20,127 nt of DNA from JAICND01 sp040905905 (GTDB lineage: Bacteria; Actinomycetota; Acidimicrobiia; Spongiisociales; ZC4RG35). The notes under the pieces are model-generated. The model worked only from the letters and a program-made list of their open reading frames with translations, was not told where the DNA came from and did no database searches. Each line of letters opens with the position of its first letter. Within the stretch, counting starts at the first letter, position 1. The DNA lies in the NCBI GenBank assembly GCA_040905905.1, contig JBBDQN010000045.1:1-20127 (forward strand), read 5' to 3'. Shown here piece after piece: positions 7,810 to 16,409 of this stretch. Position numbers and translations under genes: made by a program.

Positions 7810-8817
7810 GTGCGGGTTCTGATCACCGGGGGGACAGGGTTTATAGGCAGCCACACTGCCGCCGAGTTGATCGCAGCGGGTCATGAGGTCGTCCTCGTCG
7901 ACAACCTGGCAAACTCCTCGGCCGACGTTGTCCACCGCCTCGGCGAGCTGACCGGTTCGACCGTTTTATTCCACCAAGCCGATATCGGCGACCCTGCCGC
8001 CATGGACCTGATTTTGGACAAGGCTCAACCGGAGGCGGTCGTCCATTGCGCCGCCCTGAAAGCGGTGGGGGAGTCGGTCAGTCAACCCCTGCGGTACTAC
8101 GAGAACAACGTCGGAGGTACCGCTCGGCTTTTGCAGTCCCTCGAACGTCACGGTGTCCGTAACTTCGTCTTCTCGTCCTCCTGCACCGTGTACGGCGACT
8201 CCGACCAACTACCTTTGTCCGAAGACAGCCCCACGCAGGCGGCAGCCAATCCCTATGGCTCGACCAAGCTCATGATGGAAAAGGTTCTCACGGATCTCCA
8301 GGCCGCTGACCCGCGCTGGTCGATCGTGCTGCTCCGCTATTTCAATCCGGTCGGGGCTCACCCCTCGGGGCTCATCGGGGAGGACCCTCGCGGCACTCCG
8401 AACAACCTGATGCCATATGTCGCCAAGGTTGCGGCCGGGCGACTGCCCTATCTGCGGGTGTTTGGCAACGACTATCCGACCCCTGACGGAACGGGCATCC
8501 GCGACTTTGTGCACGTCGTCGATATCGCCGATGGGCATGGGGTGGCGCTCGAGAAGCTCTCCGGTGTCGCCGGCCGTCATGTCTACAACCTTGGCACCGG
8601 CCGCGGCCACAGCGTCCTCGAAGTGGTTTCAGCCTTTATGGAAGCCACCGGCAAAGACGTGCCGTACCGGATCGAGGGCCGCAGGGCGGGTGATGTCGCC
8701 GCCACCTGGGCCTCCGTCGACAAGGTGCGCGCCGAACTGGGCTGGAACGCCACGAGATCACTCGAACAGATGTGCCTCGACGCCTGGCGCTGGGAGATCA
8801 GGGCCACGCAGGGATAG
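7810..8817 (+). CDS. galE: UDP-glucose 4-epimerase
   Basis: GalE interconverts UDP-glucose and UDP-galactose using bound NAD, supplying galactose units for envelope glycans and allowing galactose use. The 335-residue protein is a typical extended short-chain dehydrogenase: NAD-binding GGTGFIG at residues 7-13, the acidic end of beta2 in VVLVDNLANSS, HCAALKAVGESV, SSSCTVYG with catalytic Ser124, and YGSTK with Tyr149 and Lys153. RYFNPVGAHPSGLIGEDP and IRDFVHVVDIADGH are strong GalE-specific blocks. The start is GTG at 7810, directly before MRVLITGG, so no shorter start is possible. It is divergent from the esterase/ATP-grasp/GH13 operon and about 40 nt upstream of the glutamate dehydrogenase gene. 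Confidence 0.96.
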   Translation: MRVLITGGTGFIGSHTAAELIAAGHEVVLVDNLANSSADVVHRLGELTGSTVLFHQADIGDPAAMDLILDKAQPEAVVHCAALKAVGESVSQPLRYYENNVGGTARLLQSLERHGVRNFVFSSSCTVYGDSDQLPLSEDSPTQAAANPYGSTKLMMEKVLTDLQAADPRWSIVLLRYFNPVGAHPSGLIGEDPRGTPNNLMPYVAKVAAGRLPYLRVFGNDYPTPDGTGIRDFVHVVDIADGHGVALEKLSGVAGRHVYNLGTGRGHSVLEVVSAFMEATGKDVPYRIEGRRAGDVAATWASVDKVRAELGWNATRSLEQMCLDAWRWEIRATQG

Positions 8818-8845
8818 GCGGCTGCGCCGACGGCATCCTGGCAGC

Positions 8846-8851
8846 TAAGTT
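8846..8851 (+). promoter_or_regulatory. Possible -10 box before the glutamate dehydrogenase gene
   Basis: TAAGTT fits TANNNT and ends 8 nt before the GTG start at 8860. The 42-nt gap after galE contains no clear Shine-Dalgarno. Read-through from galE is equally possible. Confidence 0.25.
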
Positions 8852-8859
8852 GTCATCTC

Positions 8860-11800
8860 GTGCAGAGTTCGGCCGCACCCGCTGCCAATGCAGTCCTGAC
8901 TGAAGTCCTCGCCAGTATCAAAGCCGATTTCTCCGAAGCCGATCGGGAAACCGCCGCCGAACTGGCCCGGGCCTACTTGCGGCGCCTTCCGCCGGCGAGC
9001 ACGAACACGGTCGATGGTTGGTATGCCGAGCTCAGGGGCATTTTCGAGTTCATCCGGGAGCGAACGGAACCCATCAAGGTGCGGGTTTTCAACCCCAACC
9101 TCGAAACCGATGGTTACACCTCGGTCGGCTCCGTGGTTGAGGTGAATATCGACGACAGCCCTTTCCTGCTCGATTCGGTCTCAAACGAGATCCAGGCCCA
9201 TGGTCTCGAGGTAGTCAGCGTCCTCCATCCGGTGGTCGGGGTGGAGCGTGACGCGGCGGGAACCTTGTTGTCGATCGGCAATGCCCACAGCGCTCGCCAC
9301 AAAGAGTCGGTTGAGCACTACGAGCTCGATCGCCGGCTGTTCGAAGCCGATCTCCCCGGTCTGGAAAAGGCCATACGGCAGGCCCTGGGCGACGTGCAGA
9401 GAGCGGTCCGTGACTTCTATCCGATGATGGATCGGGTCAATCGGATGGTGGAGCTGGTCCGGGAGGCGGTCGGATTCTTCCCCGAGGCGGAGATCGGCGA
9501 GGCGATCGCCTTTCTGCAGTGGCTGCGGGACCAGAACTTCGTATTCCTCGGGTACCGCGAGTACCACCTGGTTGACACCGAGGAAGGAAGAGCGGTCCAG
9601 GCCGACCTGGGGAGCGGGCTGGGAATCCTCTCAGACCCGGATCGCTCCAGCTCGGTCACACCGGTGCCACTTTCGTCTCTGCGGCCCGAGCTGGCGGCAC
9701 GCTATGAAAGCGGCGACCTCCTGGTCATCACGAAAACCAATCGATTCTCGACCGTGCACAGGCGGGTCAAGCTCGACTATGTCGGTGTCCGCATCATCGG
9801 TCCCACCGGGGCCACGGTTGGAGAAGCCCGGATGGTGGGTTTGTTCACCTCCAAGGCCTTTATGGAACCGGCCGGGCACGTTCCCATCCTGCGCCGGAAG
9901 CTGGCAGACATCGTCTCGTCGGAGGATCTGATCGAGGGCTCCCATGACCACAAGGCCGTGATCGAGATCTTCGAAAGCTTCTCGAAACATGACCTGTTTA
10001 CCGCGCCGGTCCTGCACCTGCGGACCGACATCATGGGATTGCTTGCTCTTCAGGAGACCCATCAGGTCCGCCTGTTCATCAGGCGCGATCTGCTCGAACG
10101 TAGCGTGTCGGTATTGGTGGCGCTGCCGCGCGACCGGTTCAACGCCGATCTCCGCAAACGGCTCCAGGATCTCTTCACCCGTCGGTTCAACGCCAGCTCT
10201 TGCGAGTACCACCTGGAACTCGGCGAAACCGACCCGGCCCGCATCCACTTCACCGTTTGGGTGGATGGGCCTATCCCCGAGGTCGAGTTCGAAAAATTGG
10301 AGTCGGAAGTCCTCGACATCACGAGGAGCTGGAGAGATCGGCTGATCGAACAGTTGGGCACGTCGATTAAACGGTCAATTGCTCGGAGCCTCGTCGACAA
10401 GTGGGCCGATCGCTTTCCTGACTATTACCGCGTCTCCACCCCCCTGGAGGCGACCGCCGCCGATGTCCTTGCCCTGGAGGCACTCACACTGGACGCAACC
10501 CCTTTCCGGGTTGGCCTCCGCAACGAGGACGCCGGGCCCGAAAACCTAACCAGGGTTCTTTTGTATCGCTCCGACGGCAAGCGGCCTTTATCGGAGCTAG
10601 TCCCGGCGCTGGAGGACATGGGGATGCACGTGGTGGAGGAGGTTCCCACCCGGCTGCAGGGCGGGGACGCCTTTTTTGTCCACGACTTCGGGGTGATCGG
10701 TGGTAATGGCCAGCCGCTCGATCTTGGTGGCTGTCAGATACGGGTCGAGCAGGCGCTCACTGCGGTTTGGGCCGGCGAGGCAGAGTCTGACCCGCTGAAC
10801 CGCCTGGTAATCACAGCCGGCTTGAGTCATTGGGAGGTGGGGATCCTTCGTGCCTACAGGATTTACTGGCGACGCCTGGCGCTCTCCTTCACCGTGGGCT
10901 ACCTGAACGACGTCATCAACGAAAACCCGGGCATGGCGGCCGATCTGGTCCGCCTCTTCCGGGCACGCTTCGACCCCGCAGAAGCGGACACCGACGCAGA
11001 ACCGATCCGGGCGTCGATCCTCAGCCGCCTGGACGCCATTCCTTCACTCGACCATGACCGGATTCTCCGCAGCTTCTATCGACTGATCGAAGCGTCTCTT
11101 CGCACCAACGCCTTCCTCAGCGGCAATCGGGTGCTGGCGATCAAACTCCGATCGGGGGACGTGCCCGACATGCCCGCGCCGGTTCCTTACGCGGAGATCT
11201 TCGTCTACGGACCGGATGTCGAGGCAATCCACCTCCGGGGTGGGCCGGTGGCACGGGGAGGCATCCGTTGGTCGGATCGTCGCGAGGACTATCGAACCGA
11301 GGTCCTCGGGCTGATGAAGGCACAGATGACCAAGAACGCGGTGATCGTGCCAACCGGGGCGAAAGGCGGGTTTGTGCTGCGGCGGCCGCCAAGCGATCCC
11401 GCTCTCGTCGGCGAAGAGGTGCGCAATCGGTACGAGGAGTACATCCGCGCCCTGCTCGATGTCACCGACAACCTCGTCGAAGGTGAGGTCGCACACCCCC
11501 GCGATGTGCGCATCCACGATGCGCCTGATCCTTACCTGGTAGTCGCCGCCGACAAAGGAACCGCGACCTTCTCCGACCTGGCCAATCAGGTCGCCGCGGA
11601 GTACGGCTTCTGGCTTGATGACGCCTTCGCCTCCGGAGGTTCGGCCGGCTACGACCACAAGGCACTGGGGATCACTGCCCGCGGTGCCTGGCGATCGCTC
11701 GAGCGTCACTTTCTCGAGCTCGGACTCGACCCTCATCAGACCGAGTTCTCGGCGATAGGTATCGGCGACATGTCGGGGGATGTCTTTGGCAACGGGATGC

Positions 11801-13635
11801 TGGGAACGGATCGGATGAAGCTGGTGGCCGCCTTCGATCACCGTCACATCTTCATCGACCCCAACCCCGATCCGGCCAACTCCTATCGGGAACGGCGACG
11901 GCTCTTTGAGCTGGCTCGCTCCAGCTGGGCTGACTACGGGCGAGAGGTGATGTCCCCCGGTGGGGGAGTGTGGCCCCGCTCCGCCAAGCAGATTCAGCTT
12001 GCGGCCGAGGCGCGCCGTGCGATCGGGGTGACGCAATCGGTGTTTGTTCCCAACGAGCTCATATCGGCGATCCTGCGGGCGCCGGTGGACCTGTTCTGGA
12101 ACGGGGGAATCGGAACCTATGTTCGGGCCTCCTCCGAAAACAATGCGACTGTGGGGGACCGGACCAACGACCCTGTACGGATAGACGCTTCGCAGCTTCG
12201 GTCACGGGTCGTGGTGGAAGGCGGAAACCTCGGCCTCACCCAGGCTGCCCGGATCGAGTACGCCTTGGCAGGCGGGAAGATCAATACCGATTTCATCGAC
12301 AACTCCGGTGGCGTCAATTGTTCCGACCGTGAGGTCAACCTGAAGATCCTCCTCGGGTTAGCCGAGAAGCGAGGAGAGCTGGAGCGCGCCGACCGCGACA
12401 AACTCGTCGCTGAAGCGGCCGACCAGGTGGTGGTGAGGATTCTCTACGACAACTTCCAACAAGCGCAGATGTTGTCCCAGGAAGAACGCGCAGCACTGCG
12501 CCGGGTGGGTGCGTACGAACAGCTCATGTTGGCGTTGGAGGTCGAAGGCCTTCTCGACCGGCGGCTGGAAGGGCTCCCGTCCAGCGAAGCTCTGGCGGAG
12601 AGAGCGCGCTCGGGCCGGGGACTCACCAGACCGGAGTTGTCGGTGCTGCTGGTAGACGCCAAACGCAGCATCTCCGAGGCGTTGGTAACCGCTGAATTGG
12701 TCGACGACCCGCATCTGGTAGCCGATCTTCGCAGATATTTCCCCGAGGCGGTCATCGATCGATTCGCCCACTTGCTCGACCATCATCCATTGCGCCGAGA
12801 GATCCTGGCCAACATCCTGTCCAATGACGTCGTCAACAGCATGGGGAGCACCTTCGTCAGCCGGATCTGCCACCGAAGCGGGGCCACGGTGGCCGAAGTG
12901 ATGAGGGCCTATCGCATTGCCCGCGATGTCTCAGGTGCCGTGGCGCGTTGGGAGGCCCTCGAGTCACTACTAGGCAAACTCGACCACGCCCTGTGGAGCG
13001 AGCTCATGACTGGGGCCGATCGCGTCGTGGCGGCCCTCACTCGCCGCTATCAGGTCCGAGCGGCTGGAGTGGGGTTGGCTGCGACCATCGAGGCCGACGC
13101 CGAGGGCTTCGCCGAGTTCGAGGCGGCGCTTCCGACTGCCGGACCAGAAGACTGGCAGGCAGCGGTGGTGGCGGAGGGTGACTCTCTGGTCGAACGGGGG
13201 GTGCCGATCGACATTGCTCGCCGACACGTCTTGCGCCGTCGTTTAGCGCACGGGCCCGACGCTATCGAACTTGCTCGCCAACACGGACGCAAGGTGGCGG
13301 AGGTGGCCGAGATCATGTTCCACGCCGGTGAAATTGTTGGGCTGGGCCATCTCGAGAAACTGGCCGCCGGTTTCTTCTTCACCGACTCCTGGCAACGGTG
13401 GGCTTTGGAGGCGTTGGAAGACGACCTCCTCGAGCTACGAAGGCGGTTGACCGAGCGGATCCTGATCGAGGCAGGCGATCGCGGCCCCCTGGAGGCAGTC
13501 GGGCACTACACCGCCGCCAATGCGGGCGCCCTCGATCGGCTCCGGGCGTTTTTGGACGGTCTGGCTGGGGAACGACCCGAAAGCCTGGCCCCGCTCATGA
13601 TCGGGGTGAGGCAGCTGCGGGCCATCCTCTCTTGA
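8860..13635 (+). CDS. Large NAD-specific glutamate dehydrogenase (GDH-180 type)
   Basis: The protein has 1591 residues, the usual size of the ~180 kDa bacterial NAD-GDH family, which oxidises glutamate to 2-oxoglutarate and ammonium and mostly serves catabolism. The first ~700 residues are the regulatory region with ACT-like folds (SVVEVNIDDSPFLLDSVSNE near residue 86 is the first). The catalytic part contains GGPVARGGIRWSDRREDYRT, LGLMKAQMTKNAVIVPTGAK and GGF with Lys835 in the substrate pocket, IGIGDMSGDVFGNGML, FIDPNPDP, GGIGTYVRASSE, and GGNLGLTQAARIEYALAGGK (from residue ~1122). INTDFIDNSGGVNCSDREVN follows. A C-terminal helical domain (NDVVNSMGSTFVSRICHRSG) completes the architecture. 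The frame is uninterrupted. GTG start; no clear Shine-Dalgarno. It stands alone downstream of galE and converges on the zinc-ribbon gene. Confidence 0.97.
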   Translation: MQSSAAPAANAVLTEVLASIKADFSEADRETAAELARAYLRRLPPASTNTVDGWYAELRGIFEFIRERTEPIKVRVFNPNLETDGYTSVGSVVEVNIDDSPFLLDSVSNEIQAHGLEVVSVLHPVVGVERDAAGTLLSIGNAHSARHKESVEHYELDRRLFEADLPGLEKAIRQALGDVQRAVRDFYPMMDRVNRMVELVREAVGFFPEAEIGEAIAFLQWLRDQNFVFLGYREYHLVDTEEGRAVQADLGSGLGILSDPDRSSSVTPVPLSSLRPELAARYESGDLLVITKTNRFSTVHRRVKLDYVGVRIIGPTGATVGEARMVGLFTSKAFMEPAGHVPILRRKLADIVSSEDLIEGSHDHKAVIEIFESFSKHDLFTAPVLHLRTDIMGLLALQETHQVRLFIRRDLLERSVSVLVALPRDRFNADLRKRLQDLFTRRFNASSCEYHLELGETDPARIHFTVWVDGPIPEVEFEKLESEVLDITRSWRDRLIEQLGTSIKRSIARSLVDKWADRFPDYYRVSTPLEATAADVLALEALTLDATPFRVGLRNEDAGPENLTRVLLYRSDGKRPLSELVPALEDMGMHVVEEVPTRLQGGDAFFVHDFGVIGGNGQPLDLGGCQIRVEQALTAVWAGEAESDPLNRLVITAGLSHWEVGILRAYRIYWRRLALSFTVGYLNDVINENPGMAADLVRLFRARFDPAEADTDAEPIRASILSRLDAIPSLDHDRILRSFYRLIEASLRTNAFLSGNRVLAIKLRSGDVPDMPAPVPYAEIFVYGPDVEAIHLRGGPVARGGIRWSDRREDYRTEVLGLMKAQMTKNAVIVPTGAKGGFVLRRPPSDPALVGEEVRNRYEEYIRALLDVTDNLVEGEVAHPRDVRIHDAPDPYLVVAADKGTATFSDLANQVAAEYGFWLDDAFASGGSAGYDHKALGITARGAWRSLERHFLELGLDPHQTEFSAIGIGDMSGDVFGNGMLGTDRMKLVAAFDHRHIFIDPNPDPANSYRERRRLFELARSSWADYGREVMSPGGGVWPRSAKQIQLAAEARRAIGVTQSVFVPNELISAILRAPVDLFWNGGIGTYVRASSENNATVGDRTNDPVRIDASQLRSRVVVEGGNLGLTQAARIEYALAGGKINTDFIDNSGGVNCSDREVNLKILLGLAEKRGELERADRDKLVAEAADQVVVRILYDNFQQAQMLSQEERAALRRVGAYEQLMLALEVEGLLDRRLEGLPSSEALAERARSGRGLTRPELSVLLVDAKRSISEALVTAELVDDPHLVADLRRYFPEAVIDRFAHLLDHHPLRREILANILSNDVVNSMGSTFVSRICHRSGATVAEVMRAYRIARDVSGAVARWEALESLLGKLDHALWSELMTGADRVVAALTRRYQVRAAGVGLAATIEADAEGFAEFEAALPTAGPEDWQAAVVAEGDSLVERGVPIDIARRHVLRRRLAHGPDAIELARQHGRKVAEVAEIMFHAGEIVGLGHLEKLAAGFFFTDSWQRWALEALEDDLLELRRRLTERILIEAGDRGPLEAVGHYTAANAGALDRLRAFLDGLAGERPESLAPLMIGVRQLRAILS

Positions 13636-13643
13636 ATTCGGCC

Positions 13644-13687
13644 CTATGTAACATAATCCGCTCAACACAAGCATCTATGTAACATAA
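13644..13687 (+). repeat. Two direct copies of a 13-bp palindromic element
   Basis: CTATGTAACATAA occurs at 13644-13656 and again at 13675-13687, 31 bp apart start to start, about three helical turns. Each contains TATGT-A-ACATA, a perfect inverted repeat around one base. They lie in the 58-bp spacer between the convergent glutamate dehydrogenase and zinc-ribbon genes. Spacing on one face of the helix suggests protein binding rather than a transcription terminator, since the stems are AT-rich and short. Confidence 0.7.
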
Positions 13688-13704
13688 CGGGGATTATGGG
13701 CGTA
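13677..13704 (-). other. dif-like recombination site candidate
   Basis: On the minus strand this 28-bp stretch reads TACGCCCATAA, six bases TCCCCG, then TTATGTTACAT. The layout (11-bp arm, 6-bp centre, 11-bp arm with inner CATAA...TTATG symmetry) is that of a XerCD dif site. The right arm differs from the E. coli XerD arm TTATGTTAAAT at one position, the left arm from the XerC arm at four. It sits between convergent genes, as many dif sites do. Against it: an rRNA operon is only 5 kb away and the XerD-like arm is repeated 31 bp off. It could instead be a regulator or integration site. Confidence 0.3.
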
Positions 13705-14059
13705 TTGGCGACCCTGCTGCCTTGGGCTCGATTCTGAGGGCGCGTAACGCAGCCGCCGCTCCATAGAGATGCCACAGAGCCTCACGGTGCCCTCCAGGAT
13801 CGTCCACATCCGCCAGGTCGCGATCGATGTCCTCCAAGGCGGCCTCAAGCACGTAGACGGCATCCTGGATCTCTCCCAACAGACTCGCCGACATCAGGAC
13901 ATCATCTGGACCAAGCTGATGAACTGTCGCTAATTGCCTCGCTTCGTAGGCACGTTGGCGATGGCTGCGCTGGCAGTACCACCGTGGCCTCCCCGGGCCC
14001 GGCGTTGGTCGAAACCCGGCGCCGCACCAGGCACACCTCACCCTGGTAGATAACGTCAC
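13694..14059 (-). CDS. Small zinc-ribbon protein with C-terminal helical region
   Basis: The 121-residue protein starts with a putative zinc-binding module: Cys9 and Cys12 in CAWCGAGF, then Cys29 and His33 in RPRWYCQRSHRQRAYEARQ. This spacing and the WYC...RQRAYEAR ending resemble short actinobacterial zinc-ribbon proteins whose usual form is YCS..CRQRAYR. Here the fourth ligand would be His. Residues ~50-110 are acidic, probably helical (LLGEIQDAVYVLEAALEDID). DNA binding is plausible but not shown. The GTG start at 14059 lies inside a 13-bp palindrome and 9 nt after a TATACT box, so a short-leader or leaderless transcript under its own control is possible. It starts 19 nt after the nucleoside hydrolase stop and converges on the glutamate dehydrogenase gene. 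Confidence 0.75.
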   Translation of the reverse strand: MTLSTRVRCAWCGAGFRPTPGPGRPRWYCQRSHRQRAYEARQLATVHQLGPDDVLMSASLLGEIQDAVYVLEAALEDIDRDLADVDDPGGHREALWHLYGAAAALRALRIEPKAAGSPIRP

Positions 14060-14066
14060 AGTGACG
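14054..14066. promoter_or_regulatory. Palindrome over the zinc-ribbon gene start (possible operator)
   Basis: CGTCACAGTGACG is a perfect inverted repeat of 6 bp around one base. It covers the GTG start codon (14057-14059) and sits 2 bp from the TATACT box. A protein bound here would block transcription of the zinc-ribbon gene; self-control is a guess. Confidence 0.4.
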
Positions 14067-14068
14067 AA

Positions 14069-14074
14069 AGTATA
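14069..14074 (-). promoter_or_regulatory. -10 box TATACT before the zinc-ribbon gene
   Basis: TATACT on the minus strand is close to the TATAAT consensus and ends 9 nt before the GTG start. It lies in the 19-nt gap after the nucleoside hydrolase gene. No clear -35 box at the expected distance. Confidence 0.4.
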
Positions 14075-14078
14075 GGCT

Positions 14079-15011
14079 CTAACCGAGTGAGCTCAGGCGA
14101 TCGACGAGGAGCCGAGCAAACGACTCCGAGTCGACCGTGGTCCCGACCCGGGCATTGGGCTCCATCGACGTGACACCCCAGAAGTCGACGACGGTGCGAC
14201 CGCGGCACAGCCTGGACTCGGTATCCACCGTCACCGCCACATGTTCGGTGGTCAACAGCCCGGGCCAAATCAGGTGGGCAACCGCCAGCGCGTCATGAAT
14301 GGGTACCCCGTTGCGGGCGTCGTAGTGGCGCGGATGATTCGCAATGAAGAAGTCGAGCAACTCGGCGACGAACTTCCCGACCACTCCCCTCCCCCGCAGC
14401 ACCTCGGCATGGCCACGGTTGAGCAATGCCTGGTGGGTCGCATCCAGCCCGATCATCGTGAGGGGAATTCCTGAGTGGAAGACGCGATATGCCGCCTCTG
14501 GATCGACATAGATGTTGAATTCCGCGGCCGGGGTGACGTTGCCGGTTCCAATGGCGCCACCCATCAAAACGATTTCGCTGACGTTCGCCGCAACTTCGGG
14601 GTGACGGCTCAGAAGAACCGCAATATTGGTGAGCGGCCCCACCGGAACCAGCGTCACCGGGCGATCCGACCCCAAGATCCGCTCGGCCAGGAATTCGACG
14701 GCATGGGCATGGATGGTGGAACCGGTCGGCGGCGGCAGCATGGGTCCGTCCAGGCCGCTGGTGCCATGAATGTTTTCGGCCACCACGAGTTCCCGCATCA
14801 GTGGACGGTCACATCCTGCGGCCACCGGGATGTCGGACCGACCGACCAGTTCCAACACCTTGAGGGCGTTGGCTGTCGTTTTTGACAGAGTGGTATTCCC
14901 CGCCACTGTCGTCACGCCCATCACCTCGAGTTCGGGGCTGGCCAAAGCGAGCAGGAGGGCGATGGCGTCGTCGTGTCCGGGATCACAGTCAAAGAGGATG
15001 GGAATGCTCAT
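14079..15011 (-). CDS. Inosine-uridine-preferring nucleoside hydrolase
   Basis: The enzyme splits ribonucleosides into base and ribose. The 310-residue protein carries the calcium and ribose-binding signature DCDPGHDDA at residues 8-16, GVTTVAGNTTLSKTTANALK, VPVGPLTNIAVLL, AAEFNIYVDPEAA and a late VPIHDALAVAHLIWPGLL with the conserved His-Asp. Length is normal and there is no signal peptide, so it acts in the cytoplasm. Its ATG overlaps the stop of the ribokinase gene by 4 bp (ATGA). Together the pair releases ribose from nucleosides and phosphorylates it for the pentose phosphate pathway. Which nucleoside is preferred cannot be read from sequence. No transporter is present in the window. Confidence 0.94.
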   Translation of the reverse strand: MSIPILFDCDPGHDDAIALLLALASPELEVMGVTTVAGNTTLSKTTANALKVLELVGRSDIPVAAGCDRPLMRELVVAENIHGTSGLDGPMLPPPTGSTIHAHAVEFLAERILGSDRPVTLVPVGPLTNIAVLLSRHPEVAANVSEIVLMGGAIGTGNVTPAAEFNIYVDPEAAYRVFHSGIPLTMIGLDATHQALLNRGHAEVLRGRGVVGKFVAELLDFFIANHPRHYDARNGVPIHDALAVAHLIWPGLLTTEHVAVTVDTESRLCRGRTVVDFWGVTSMEPNARVGTTVDSESFARLLVDRLSSLG

Positions 15012-15856
15012 CGGATCAGGATGGTGTCGACTTCGGCGGCGGTTGGCAGCGAGGTTTGGGCACCGGCCCTGATGGTGGCTAATGCCCCGGCCGCACAGGC
15101 TCTCTCCAGTGAGTGACCGACGGTCATGTCATCGAGCAGGGAGACCGCCAGGGCCGCGACGAAGGCGTCACCGGCCCCCACCGTGTCGACCGCCACCACC
15201 GGGGGCGGGGTGGCGTCTGCCAGCAGCCGGCCATTGAGAAGCGCGACAGCTCCGGCTCGGCCCATGGTCACAACAACCAAACCAGGACAATCATCGAGTG
15301 CAGTCGTGTAGTAGTCGCGCTCGGTCTCGTTGACAACAACGACGTCGGCTCGTTGCCAGACTTCGGTAGGGACCGGACGGGCCGGAGCGGCGTTTAGACA
15401 GAAGAACCCGGAGGTCGCGGCCGCCGCCCGAACAACAGTCTCGATGGGGACCTCGAGCTGACACACGATCGACTCGTCCTGGCCTAGGTCAAGGGAGTCT
15501 GGTGAGAGGTAGGCGTTGGCCCCAGGGGCAACGCCGATCATGTTCTCTCCGCCTTCTTCCACCATGATCAGGGCCACGCCGGTCGGGATGTTCTCGTAGG
15601 CCCAGCAACGATCCAGCACCACCCCTTCCTGGCGCAGCAAGGCCAGGGCGGCTTCCGACATGTCGTCCTCCCCCACTGCAGCCACCAGGTTGACTTCTGC
15701 ACCAAGGCGGCGAGCGGCCAGCGCCTGGTTGGCACCTTTGCCACCGGGGTGACGAGAGAACTCACCAGTCGTGATGGTTTCACCGGGAGCGGGCAGGCGC
15801 GGCAGGCGAACGACCAGGTCGAGATTCACACTCCCTATGACCGTGAGGGTGGGCAT
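15008..15856 (-). CDS. rbsK: Ribokinase (PfkB family sugar kinase)
   Basis: Ribokinase converts ribose and ATP to ribose 5-phosphate. Visible motifs: GSVNLDLVVRLPRLPAPGET at the N-terminus, the substrate loop HPGGKGANQALAARRLGA (first PfkB signature), NETE in the ADP-binding half, VVVTMGRAGAV, and DTVGAGDAFVAAL with the catalytic Asp230 of GAGD. From ATG 15856 it has 282 residues, slightly short but complete; a GTG or other start further upstream would add a non-conserved stretch and overlap the divergent deacylase gene. It is first in a two-gene operon with a nucleoside hydrolase, which supports ribose as substrate, although other PfkB sugars cannot be excluded. Confidence 0.88.
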   Translation of the reverse strand: MPTLTVIGSVNLDLVVRLPRLPAPGETITTGEFSRHPGGKGANQALAARRLGAEVNLVAAVGEDDMSEAALALLRQEGVVLDRCWAYENIPTGVALIMVEEGGENMIGVAPGANAYLSPDSLDLGQDESIVCQLEVPIETVVRAAAATSGFFCLNAAPARPVPTEVWQRADVVVVNETERDYYTTALDDCPGLVVVTMGRAGAVALLNGRLLADATPPPVVAVDTVGAGDAFVAALAVSLLDDMTVGHSLERACAAGALATIRAGAQTSLPTAAEVDTILIR

Positions 15857-15899
15857 CGGCCGCCGGACGATAGCCCGGTCGATACACTGCTGATCCCCC
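15857..15899. promoter_or_regulatory. Divergent promoter region between rbsK and the deacylase gene
   Basis: Only 43 bp separate the two divergent starts. TATCGT on the minus strand lies 10 nt before the rbsK ATG, and TACACT at 15883-15888 on the plus strand lies 11 nt before the deacylase GTG. Both fit TANNNT. Neither gene has a good Shine-Dalgarno. The promoters would overlap each other. Confidence 0.3.
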
Positions 15900-16409
15900 G
15901 TGACGCATCCCCAGCCCGACCCCCGCGTCACCGCTGCTCTCGATCAATTGGGGGCGTCATACGAGATGCTCCCATGTGATCCCGAGCTGGCCGACACCGC
16001 CGCGTTTTGCGCTGCTTACGGGATTCCGATGGAGCGCTCGGCGAATACCATTGTCGTCGCGTCGCGGAAGCCCGAGGGCCAGCACGTGGCCTGTGTCTTG
16101 CTGGCGACCACACGGCTTGACGTCAACGGGCTCATCCGACGGAGGATGGATGTCAAGAAGGCCTCGTTCGCACGGGCGGAAGAGACCGCTGCCTTGACCG
16201 GGATGATGATTGGTGGGGTGACTCCCTTCGGGTTACCCGACGTCCTTGAGGTGTGGGTGGATTCCGCCGTCATGGATCTGGACTGGGTGATCCTGGGTGC
16301 CGGTTCGAGGTCAGCCAAGGTCAAGATCGACCCGGCGGTCCTGCGGTCGCTCGCCAATGTCTTGGTTGTGGAGGGTCTGGCGACTCCGGTTGTTTCTACC
16401 GACCCTTGA
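15900..16409 (+). CDS. YbaK/EbsC-type aminoacyl-tRNA deacylase
   Basis: The 169-residue protein has the whole YbaK fold: SANTIVVASRKPEG, VACVLLATTRLDVNGLIRRR, the conserved lysine block MDVKKASFARAEE (near residue 84), GGVTPFGLPDVLEVWVD and a late VILGAGSRSAKVKIDPAVL. Family members remove wrongly attached amino acids from tRNA (for example Cys-tRNAPro or Ala-tRNAPro), acting in trans. Which tRNA is edited here is unclear. The start is GTG at 15900, with no clear Shine-Dalgarno. The last 14 bp overlap the 3' end of the convergent SURF1 gene. Confidence 0.92.
   Translation: MTHPQPDPRVTAALDQLGASYEMLPCDPELADTAAFCAAYGIPMERSANTIVVASRKPEGQHVACVLLATTRLDVNGLIRRRMDVKKASFARAEETAALTGMMIGGVTPFGLPDVLEVWVDSAVMDLDWVILGAGSRSAKVKIDPAVLRSLANVLVVEGLATPVVSTDP

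Noticed and set aside
11044..12036. A 330-codon minus-strand open frame inside the glutamate dehydrogenase gene
   Set aside because: It is antisense to the conserved catalytic domain, and its translation shows no recognisable motif.
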